DNA of 64,000 nucleotides from positions 1-64,000 of the forward strand of contig NZ_JBASCU010000050.1 in the NCBI RefSeq assembly GCF_049651805.1, in the 5' to 3' direction. Positions within the stretch are counted from its first letter, which is position 1; the number at the start of each line of letters is the position of its first letter. A model generated the notes under the pieces. The model worked only from the letters and a program-made list of their open reading frames with translations, did no database searches and was not told the DNA's origin. Both the position numbers and the translations under genes were made by a program. Positions 34,201-41,100 of this stretch are shown here, in pieces. This DNA comes from Pseudolysinimonas_A sp049651805 (GTDB lineage: Bacteria; Actinomycetota; Actinomycetes; Actinomycetales; Microbacteriaceae).

Positions 34201-36584
34201 AACACGGTCGAGCCGACCGGCTGGGTCGGGTCACTGGGGTCGACGAGCACCGCCTCGGTGTAGCCGCTCACCTCGGTGCCCCACTCCAGGCGCACCGTGC
34301 GCTGCAGACGGGACTGGGTCGGAACGGTCGTGCTGCCCGCGACCGGCACCCAGGTCTTGTCGAACATGAGGCCCGTGCCGCCGGCGAGATCCTTGATGCT
34401 GCCGGTGGCCGTCGCCGAGGCGCTGGCGGTCACCGGGTCGGTCGTGCCCGGGAGAACGACGTCGCCCGTCGCCACGACGGTCGCGGTGTTGAGGTAGTCG
34501 GACGGAGTCGCGCCGGCCGCCGTCGGGTCGCTCGTGCCGCGCAGGACTGCCCGCGCGACGAAGGCGATGTTGCCCTGCACGGTCGTTCCTTGCGAGAACC
34601 CGCCATCGGCGTCGGTGAACACGAAGCGGATGCCGACGATCGTCGGGTCGGTGAGCGCCACCTGGTAGTACTGCGCCGAGCCGCTCGTCGTGACCGTGCC
34701 GACGAGGGTCCACGCGGTGCCGTCCGTGGTCGAGTAGACGTCGAGGGTGGCGCCCGCCGGTACCTGAGTCGGAGCGATCGCGGCCGCGTCGAAGGCGCTC
34801 CAGTAGTCGGTGCTGCCGCCGACGAGGGTGTCGGTGAGCACGATCTGCGACGGGCTGACATACCCGGAGTCGCTCGACGTGGTGCCGCGCAACTGCACGA
34901 CCGAACGGCCGCCCGCCGGGACCGCCGCCGTCGGAGTGATGGTCTTGGTGAGGGCGACGCCGACCTGCGGGTAGAGCACCGTGAGAGTTGCTGTTGGCGT
35001 GACCGGCGTCGCCGCGCCGGCATCGTTGGTGCCGTCGATGCGGGCCGCGTTGACGAAGTCGGCCGAACCGGGCGACGCGGCCACGGCATCCTCGGCGACG
35101 TCGATCGTGAAGGCCGCGCCCGCCGTCGCCGCAGTGGGGATCGACCCGGTGAATTCGATCGAGAACCCGGTGAGCCGTTGGCCCGTCGCGAGAGTCGGGT
35201 TGGGGAACGCCGACCCCGGGGTCGAGAGCGTCGTCGGCGCCGGGACCGGGTCGCCGTCATCGTCCACCGCGTACCAGGTGATGACCGCGCCGGTGGCGCC
35301 GGTCGGCCATGCCGAGCCGCTCGTGCGGAAGCCGGCGAACGTGATGTCCGCGCTGAGGAAGCCCTCCGGCTGGGTGACCGTGAAGCTCTGCAAGGGGCCG
35401 TTGGAGTCGTTGCGACCGGTGATGGCGACCCCGGTCGAGGTGCCCGCGGCGATGCGCGAACTGGTGAACGAGAGCGTGCCGGAGACGATCGAGTCGAGTC
35501 CGGCGATCGTGTACGTCGCCGACCCCGTCGCGGTGCTCGTGCCCTGGCCGGGAACGGAGACCGTTCCGCTCAGTGTCGCCGTGACGGTCGCCCCCGAGAC
35601 GAGCGAGGCCCCGCCGTCGCGCACCGTCGCGCGCTGGGCGAGGTTGAGGACGATCGTGCCCTGCGTGCCGCCCGCGACGAGCTGGGCTCCGGCCAGTGCG
35701 GAGCGGAACGTGATGCGCAGCCCGCGCACGTCGGCGGCCGCGATGCCGCCCGGCAACGCCGGGGTCGCCGCGAACGCGCCGCCGATCCACGCGGTGCCAT
35801 TGAACGCATCGACCTGCACCTCGTCGGCGCCCTGCGGGAACACCACGGTGCCGAAACTCGCGAAGTCGACGCGCTGGAAGAGGTTGGCTGCCGCCGTCGG
35901 GTCGGTCGGCAGGGTGAGCGTGAGCGTGTCGGCGAGCGCGTTCGAGGTGTTGCGCGTGCGGAGGGTGAGCGTCGAAGCCTCACCGACCTTGAACTGCGTC
36001 GACGGCGGCGACCAGGTCGCACCGGTCGTCGTCGAGACCTGATACGGGATCGTCACGGTCGCCGAATCCGATGCCGAAACGCTCACCGCATTGGATGCCG
36101 ACACCGTCGCGGTGTTCTCGACCGCGAGCGCGTTGAAGGCCCAGTCCGGCGACAGCGAGGTCGGCACGGTGAGGCGCACCTGCACCGAGTAGCCGTCGCC
36201 CGCGGCGATCCCGGGGCCGCCCGCGTGGGCGAAGTCGACGGTCAGGGTGCGTCCGGCCCACGCGTAGCTCGAGGTTCCTCCGGGAGGGGCCGTGACGATG
36301 ACCGTCGGGTTGAGGGTCAGGTCGTCGAACTCGGTCGGCAGCGCGTCGACGAGTTGTGCGTCGGCGCAGTCGAAGCTCAGGCAGTTGACGGTGATCGTGT
36401 AGACGAGCGTGTCGCCGGGGCCGAGCGTGTCATCCGCGATGGTCTTGGTGATGAGCAGTTCGCCGTTGTCCTCCGCCGCGAGCGCGGGAGCAGCGGCGAA
36501 TACCCCGCCGAACAACCCCGCGAGGGCGGCGACGAGAGCGACCCGCGACACGACGCGCCGCGCCGTACCACCCCAAGACGACAT
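28209..36584 (-). CDS. Giant cell-wall-anchored surface protein with LALTG sorting signal
   Basis: A 2791-residue secreted protein. The signal peptide is residues 1-36 (cleavage after APALA). About 1740 residues follow of DUF11-like and related beta-sandwich repeats with recurring VTNTAT/VxNTAxV endings. About residues 1778-2330 hold five tandem units of a roughly 110-residue repeat (starts such as LTVTKAVS, LSVTKDVT, LRIDKERT), resembling DUF5979. Two more DUF11-type units follow. The C-terminus is LALTG, a hydrophobic helix and RRRP, a sortase signal of the LAXTG type associated with class E sortases. Probably an adhesin or wall-spanning fibre. The sortase is not in the window. The upstream spacer GGGGGAATTCGG may act as ribosome binding site. 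Confidence 0.85.
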   Translation of the reverse strand: MSSWGGTARRVVSRVALVAALAGLFGGVFAAAPALAAEDNGELLITKTIADDTLGPGDTLVYTITVNCLSFDCADAQLVDALPTEFDDLTLNPTVIVTAPPGGTSSYAWAGRTLTVDFAHAGGPGIAAGDGYSVQVRLTVPTSLSPDWAFNALAVENTATVSASNAVSVSASDSATVTIPYQVSTTTGATWSPPSTQFKVGEASTLTLRTRNTSNALADTLTLTLPTDPTAAANLFQRVDFASFGTVVFPQGADEVQVDAFNGTAWIGGAFAATPALPGGIAAADVRGLRITFRSALAGAQLVAGGTQGTIVLNLAQRATVRDGGASLVSGATVTATLSGTVSVPGQGTSTATGSATYTIAGLDSIVSGTLSFTSSRIAAGTSTGVAITGRNDSNGPLQSFTVTQPEGFLSADITFAGFRTSGSAWPTGATGAVITWYAVDDDGDPVPAPTTLSTPGSAFPNPTLATGQRLTGFSIEFTGSIPTAATAGAAFTIDVAEDAVAASPGSADFVNAARIDGTNDAGAATPVTPTATLTVLYPQVGVALTKTITPTAAVPAGGRSVVQLRGTTSSDSGYVSPSQIVLTDTLVGGSTDYWSAFDAAAIAPTQVPAGATLDVYSTTDGTAWTLVGTVTTSGSAQYYQVALTDPTIVGIRFVFTDADGGFSQGTTVQGNIAFVARAVLRGTSDPTAAGATPSDYLNTATVVATGDVVLPGTTDPVTASASATATGSIKDLAGGTGLMFDKTWVPVAGSTTVPTQSRLQRTVRLEWGTEVSGYTEAVLVDPSDPTQPVGSTVFQAFDLVRIPAISSSIDPLIAYDRITGIEISTAADGWVSIYSSACSPVSRCEGGFLGYTLTTQQREDALGIRVTFEEYAAARSGDPLAPPVGSGVASGPDTRRFDLVFEVRNRVRDASAMTDPTDPWVTADRSYNTVELGEVANTATLSLDAVSGSSSDTMLLLDPTPDLGLSKTVKTTSGSVISTPIAIPYPGDVAASGYPNVRFEMVASNDSVARAWHLRVTDQMPCTTATVETDCVEPSGGWTVNPYAGIDMAQYALTNPFEYFTIRDIDVVLSANSGIDPAVSVVTLLMADGTTQSMSLTAALGLNATALADVVGVSALYSGTSVDDGGSIVSGATATLRLDTRLRQYLRSAPSTLVAPATVVNSAFSQVWDGVLDDSGSAAYDSRSASVTLVDASLAVDVSKSFSQSSILEKDRASDVTVTLTANQSTSTASTTEVVVEDLDADFWNTFELRSFTSATLPSGANRVRVDVQLNGSSTWTLGTAVASSPALPAGITNSQVTALRAVFTKADGSLFSTTAPAAGWSATIRFVARLRAAHLDDSTPLAFPSTVTNTATASATHPWLGDRTDSFDRSITLDPGTFRVDVEKRTPEKETPAGITLDWQLVVTNTGTGYLDNPTVIDQLPVDAGLPSGGPLLFDPTSEITYATSTGGILPTTGVTMVYDSVARTLAFSWPDGSRLAPNEEYTITVPLQVAPGLAAAYGDVTNRMTFSSDRVLSACTNTSGNGEGVTSVGTDGCRTSNDLRTIAASAISSFKGVKGDVDDLGVSTSGAVNVSNAATACVADSQGYYRNPCAANSVIGGTDRWKLQFTNGGNVVATDATIVDVLPRTGDTYLGTGSSRGSTYRPAFAGEVSPLTDTTGGSTFTWEVTTTANPCPNYLTDSTCSAATWQSGPSFPTGSYPAVTAVRVNFDFPVGGMEPATTLALTYETVNLPTTSAGDGRAPVTAPLGTPRAWNSFGVFAEFGAGYEDRRVEPVRAGVQLASGPIQVVKQITGTSADYAPTSFAATASCEIEGVAVVLPSSGALTLSASAATPYTARIDGIPVGSVCEIAETTTGASSTSYSPAGASGASLSVAQAASSATAVPTAQVATITNSYGETSLTVTKAVSTTATVGEFGPFDFTLACTVDTGTATLTVPLDAADASFTLAGGASRTVSGIPVTARCDLREADSDGATTIGMRVGAGSTTTVAENQPYRVTLGTAAEYVVTAANTYASGRLSVTKDVTGASQYGDGVFDVAVECTYDGQTLFDGTFTLEDGDTELLASYFPVGTVCDVVETQAGGATAAAGDRSVTISAGTTNTVLTNRFDVGSLRIDKERTGAWERYGAGPFEAQVECTWDRPGESDLVIPLPDAGVVALTAGNGYTATVTGLIAGADCTVTETKDGAATRQAVSAPSPGTIPADGQSVVRIENDFATGSLRIDKVRDIAEGAEAFAVGPFEVLIECGIDRDGTWYELDLGDDATQTLSAPDYTVTVDDMLQGASCTVTETDAGLAITSEVSTDSGAVVIPAAADGPAVVTVTNHFLTGELDVEKTVDETLVQGGELLHYEISVENVGDVEAGGVTVTDDLDADLNLDASSIVATGWTCDVTGRDGDGYGGTLECVLDTTLPVGATAPLIAFTATLHPEVAQDAIANTAVVTSTTFVVAGDDDTVSTPVKWLDVDAFTECVQDAPWLDYSVDAHNLDVSGRTMQVNWLDADGDIVQTDEIDILADGTVAGRLLFPGAAVDADGDGIAWPGWRPALAGETPDWENLILDPALPSYGLRSGASVEFVINPTTTVAIAYPPATADCTETPEEQESELWMTKTASVNNLAAGGAFSYTMEIGNSGRGGVTGLILIDDIPEVLRVISVTAADPADAGGPGWVDCVVSDRLPNGYGGTITCELDRDLGSGERAPDVLLDVQLSPSAPGGPVVNTARVTAWELPTLGGIPVGGRGSLTTLALEDSAVVLTTLALTGTSSTLGWVLALTLLSLGGALVTVRRRPTIAGRQNP
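29600..31250 (-). repeat. Five tandem approx. 110-residue beta-sandwich repeats in the surface protein
   Basis: Units begin near residues with VVKQITG, TVTKAVS, SVTKDVT, RIDKERT and RIDKVRD. Each contains a pair of Cys, one in a FxVxxxC strand and one in a GxxCxVxE strand, and ends in a TNxF/TNxY strand. The first unit is most divergent. Limits are approximate. Confidence 0.6.
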
Positions 36585-36794
36585 CCGAATTCCCCCGAAT
36601 TCCGTGCGGGAACCCGGGCGGACGCGTCCCTACGTCCGCGGCTTCGGGTGCCGCGTGACCACGCTAGGGCGACCGGGTCGGGGTGTCATCGGCCCAGTTG
36701 GGGCGCGACCCGGAAGGGGGTGGTGGGTGTCCCCCGCTTTCGCGACGACGGGAGTCGAAACCCGCTCAGGCGTACCCCGCGCGGGTGTGCGGCG
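36585..36794. other. Spacer upstream of the surface-protein gene
   Basis: No convincing gene. It separates the NUDIX-like stop from the surface-protein start on the same strand, so it should hold a promoter. CCGGGTCG (36673-36680) and CGACCCGG (36706-36713) form an 8-bp inverted repeat 25 bases apart. The start-proximal part has two GAATTC boxes flanking CCCCC-type runs. I see no clear -35/-10 pair. Confidence 0.4.
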
Positions 36795-37346
36795 TCAGCC
36801 CAGCACGCCGACCGAGGCGAGAGCGGCGCGCAATAGAGTGCCGCGGCCGCCTTCCATTTCGGCGTGGATCTGCGACGAGGATGCCTCGGCCGGCGTCATC
36901 CACGACAGCTCCAGGGCATCCTGCCGCGGTTCGCACGTGCCGGTGACCGGCACCACATACGCGAGCGACACGGCATGCTGCCGCTCGTCGGTGAAGGGGC
37001 TGAGGCCCGGGATCGGAAAGTACTCGGCGACCTGGAACGGCAGCGGGCTCGCCGGCAATTGGGGAAACGCGATCGGCCCGAGATCCTTCTCGAGGTGGCG
37101 GAAGAGGGCATCCCGAATCGTCTCGCCGAACATCACGCGCCCCGACACGACCGTGCGGGTGATCGCCCCCTGCGGGTTGGCGCGCAGCAGCAACCCGACG
37201 CTCGTCACGACCCCCATGCCGTCGACCCGCACCGGCACCGCCTCGACGTACAGCAGCGGGATGCGCCGACGCGCCTCGGCCAGCTCCTCGTCGGAGAGCC
37301 ACGACGAGTTGGGATCGGGGGTGCCGACGGAGCTCATGCTCCCCAT
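36795..37346 (-). CDS. NUDIX-like protein with degenerate NUDIX box (DUF4916 type)
   Basis: A 183-residue protein from ATG at 37346 (ATG at 37337 is the alternative). It matches the actinobacterial family typified by WLSDEELAEARRRIPLLYVEAVPVRVD and AVSLAYVVPVTG. The NUDIX box region reads GRVMFGETIRDALFRHLEKDLG: Gly and first Glu fit, but the REUXEE core is RHLEKD, so two of three catalytic glutamates are changed. Hydrolase activity is therefore unlikely or different. It is divergent from the esterase gene (83 bases apart). Confidence 0.8.
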   Translation of the reverse strand: MGSMSSVGTPDPNSSWLSDEELAEARRRIPLLYVEAVPVRVDGMGVVTSVGLLLRANPQGAITRTVVSGRVMFGETIRDALFRHLEKDLGPIAFPQLPASPLPFQVAEYFPIPGLSPFTDERQHAVSLAYVVPVTGTCEPRQDALELSWMTPAEASSSQIHAEMEGGRGTLLRAALASVGVLG

Positions 37347-37429
37347 TGTTGCTGCTCTCTCGCTGTTTGCCCCAAATGGCCCCTTGCCCGGCACCGGAAG
37401 GGGCCATCTCGGGCAGATAGCGTTGAGGG

Positions 37430-38059
37430 ATGCCGATCGACCCGGAACACGTGATGTGGAGCACCCCGGAACGCGAGCGCGCGGGGCGGCCGCACCTCAT
37501 CCTGTTGCACGGGTACGGCAGCAACGAGGGTGACCTGTTCCAGCTCTCGCCGTACCTGCCGCTGGGTTTCGTGATCGCCTCACCCCGGGCGCCGCTGCCG
37601 CATCCGATGGGCATCGGCTTCTCATGGTTCCCGCTCGAAGTGGAGACCGTCGACCGCGCCGAGGTCGATCGGGCCGCCGACGATCTCGCCGACTGGATCG
37701 AGCAGATCGCGGGTAAGGCATCGCGGGTCGGCATCCTCGGCTTCTCCCAAGGTGGATGCGTCGGACTTCAGGTGCTGCGCCGTCGGCCCGGGGTCGCCGA
37801 CGCTCTCGTGATGCTCGGCAGCGCCCGGCATCCCGAACCCGACCCGGGCGACGAGGCGATGGCGGCCCGCCGCCCGCCGGTGTTCTCGGGCCGGGGCACC
37901 GCCGACGACGTGATCCCCGCGTGGCGGTTCGCCGACACCGCCGACTGGCTGCCCGACCACTCGCGGCTCACCGAGCGCATCTACGAGGGCCTCGGGCATT
38001 CGGTGTCGGAGGCGATGCTTCAGGATGTCGTCGCCTTTCTCGACGTCGAGTTCGGCTGA
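37430..38059 (+). CDS. Alpha/beta hydrolase (phospholipase/carboxylesterase family)
   Basis: A 209-residue serine hydrolase. The oxyanion-loop motif is LLHGYGSNEGDL near residue 25, the nucleophile elbow GFSQGG near residue 105, and the catalytic Asp and His should lie in GTADDVIP and EGLGHSV. Size and motifs fit the short esterases of the acyl-protein-thioesterase/carboxylesterase group. There is no signal peptide, so it is cytoplasmic. GAGGG lies just before the ATG. It is followed 60 bases later by lhr on the same strand. Confidence 0.88.
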   Translation: MPIDPEHVMWSTPERERAGRPHLILLHGYGSNEGDLFQLSPYLPLGFVIASPRAPLPHPMGIGFSWFPLEVETVDRAEVDRAADDLADWIEQIAGKASRVGILGFSQGGCVGLQVLRRRPGVADALVMLGSARHPEPDPGDEAMAARRPPVFSGRGTADDVIPAWRFADTADWLPDHSRLTERIYEGLGHSVSEAMLQDVVAFLDVEFG

Positions 38060-38119
38060 GCGTCTCGAAGCCCGCGGGCGACCCGGGCGGCTGACAGCGG
38101 TTCGGGCGAAGATGTGAGG

Positions 38120-41100
38120 ATGCACGCCGCGCTCAAGCGCTTCACCCCCGCCACGCGGGAGTGGTTCGCAGGCGCGTTCCCCGAGCCGACGCCGGCGCAG
38201 GAGGGGGCGTGGGAAGCGATCGCGTCGGGGCGGCACGCGCTCGTCGTCGCGCCCACGGGATCGGGTAAGACCCTCTCCGCCTTCCTCTTCTCCCTTGACC
38301 GGCTCGCGTCGACCCCGAAGCCCGCCGACCCGAAACACCGAACCCGGGTGCTCTACATCTCGCCGCTCAAAGCCCTTGGGGTCGACGTCGAGCGCAACCT
38401 GCGCAGCCCGCTCGTCGGTATCTCGGCGACCGGGCGACGGCTGGGGCAGGAGGTTCCGCCGATCAGCGTCGGGGTGCGCTCGGGTGACACCACGAGCGCC
38501 GACCGGCGGATGCTGCAGCGCGAGCCCCCCGACATCCTCATCACCACCCCCGAGTCGCTCTACCTGATGCTCACCTCGGCGGCCCGCGAAACCTTGACCG
38601 GCGTCGAGACGGTGATCGTCGATGAGATCCACGCGGTGGCGGCGTCGAAGCGCGGCGCGCACCTCGCGGTGACGTTGGAACGACTGGATGCCCTGCTCGA
38701 GAAGCCCGCGCAGCGCATCGGGTTGAGCGCCACGGTGCGACCGATCCAGGAGGTGGCGCGGTTCCTCGGCGGCCAGGCGCCGGTCACGATCGTGCAACCG
38801 CCCGCGGCGAAGACGTTCGACCTGCGGGTCGTCGTGCCGGTGGAAGACATGACCGAGCTCGGCGTCAGAACCACGGATGCCGTGACCCCCGGTGCGGGCG
38901 AACCCGAAGAGACCGGGTTGCAGTCGGCGGGGTCGATCTGGCCGCACGTCGACCAGGCCGTCGTCGAACAGGTGCTCGCGCATCGCTCGACGATCGTGTT
39001 CGTCAACTCGCGGCGGCTTGCGGAACGCATCACGGCATCCATGAACGACGTCTATACGGAGATGCTGGTGCCTGCGCGGGCTACTCAACCAGCGAAGGGG
39101 GTGCCCGCGCAGGTCATGGGGCAGTCGGGCGCGACCTCCGGCGCGGAGCCGGTGCTGGCGCGGGCGCACCACGGGTCGGTGAGTAAGGAGCAGCGCGCCG
39201 AGATCGAGGATGCGCTCAAGTCGGGCCGCCTGCGCTGCGTCGTCGCCACCAGTTCCCTCGAACTCGGCATCGACATGGGCGCGGTCGACCTGGTCATCCA
39301 GGTGGAGACCCCGCCCAGCGTCGCGAGCGGGCTGCAGCGGGTCGGTCGCGCCGGCCACCAGGTGGGCGAGATCAGCAAGGGCGTGCTGTTCCCGAAGCAT
39401 CGCGCCGACCTGCTGGGCACGGCGGTGGTGAGCGAGCGGATGCGAACCGGGCTGATCGAGGCGATCAACGTGCCGCAGAACCCGCTCGACATCCTGGCGC
39501 AACAGACCGTGGCGGCGGTCGCCCTCGACACGATCGAGGTCGAGGAGTGGTTCGAGACGGTGCGCCGGTCGGCTCCCTTCGCGACCCTCCCCCGCAGCGC
39601 CTACGAGGCGACGCTCGACCTGCTCGCCGGACGCTACCCGTCCGACGAGTTCGCCGAGCTGCGCCCGCGCATCGTGTGGGACCGGGTCGCCGGCACGATC
39701 GCCGGACGCCCTGGCGCGCAGCGACTCGCGGTCACGAGCGGCGGCACCATCCCCGACCGCGGCATGTTCGGTGTCTTCATCGTCGGCACCGACCCTTCGA
39801 CAGGCTCAGGGACCGGGGGGCCAAGAAGAGTCGGTGAGCTCGACGAGGAAATGGTCTACGAGTCGCGGGTGGCGGATGTCATCGCCCTCGGCGCGACGAG
39901 CTGGCGCATCGAAGAGATCACCTCCGACCGGGTGCTCGTCACCCCGGCATTCGGGCAACCCGGACGCGTGCCGTTCTGGAAGGGCGACGGACTCGGGCGC
40001 CCCGCCGAACTCGGCAAGGCGATCGGGGCGTTCACGAAAGACCTCGCCGCGAAGCCCGCCGGCATCGAAGCGAGGCTGCGCGCGAGTGGCCTCGACGAGT
40101 GGGCCGTGCAGAACCTCCTCCGCTTCGTCGAGGAACAGAAGCAGGCGACCGGAGCGGTGCCCACCGACACGACGCTGCTCGTCGAACGGTTCCGCGACGA
40201 GCTCGGCGACTGGCGCATCGTCTTACACTCCCCGTACGGCATGCCGGTGCACGCGCCGTGGGCCCTCGCGGTGTCGGCCCGCATCCGCGAACGCCTCGGC
40301 GTCGAGGGCTCGGCGATGGCGGGCGACGACGGCATCGTGGTGCGTCTGCCCGAAACGGATGCCGACCCACCCGGGGCAGAGCTGTTCCTGTTCGAGAAAG
40401 AGGAGCTCGAAGAACTCGTCACCCTCGAGGTCGGCGGATCGGCGCTGTTCGCGTCGCGCTTCCGCGAGAACGCGGCGCGCGCCTTGCTGTTGCCCCGGTA
40501 CAACCCCGGCCGGCGCAACCCGCTGTGGCAACAACGCCAACGCAGTGCCCAGTTGCTGGATGTCGCCCGCAAGTACCCGTCGTTCCCGATCATCCTCGAG
40601 ACGGTGCGCGAGGTGCTGCAAGACGTCTACGACCTGCCTGCGCTCGGCGAGTTGACCGCCGACATCGCGGCGCGGGCGGTGCGCCTGGTCGAGGTGGAGA
40701 CGACATCCCCATCGCCGTTCGCCCGCACCCTGCTGTTCGGCTACGTCGCCGCGTTCATGTACGAGGGCGACTCGCCGCTCGCCGAGCGCCGTGCCGCCGC
40801 GCTGTCGCTCGACCCGACCCTGCTCGCCGAACTGCTCGGCCGCGCCGAGCTGCGGGAACTACTCGACCCGAAGGTGATCGAGCAGACCGAGCTGGAGCTG
40901 CAACGCCTCGCCCCCGACCGTCATGCGAAAGACGCCGAGGGCCTTGTCGACCTCCTCCGCATCCTCGGCCCGTTGTCGGCCGACGAACTCGCTCTTCGGT
41001 GGTCGAGTAGCGATCCGGAGGATCGCGTGTCGAGACCAGGTGACCCGGACGTCGGTCTCGACACGCCCCCTGCGGGGGCTACTCGACCAGCGCGATTGGC

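Noticed and set aside
31248..36836. A 1862-codon plus-strand open frame opposite the surface-protein gene
   Set aside because: It is the complement of a GC-rich repeat gene; its composition is Arg/Gly/Ala-rich with no domain, and the minus-strand protein has a signal peptide, repeats and sorting signal.
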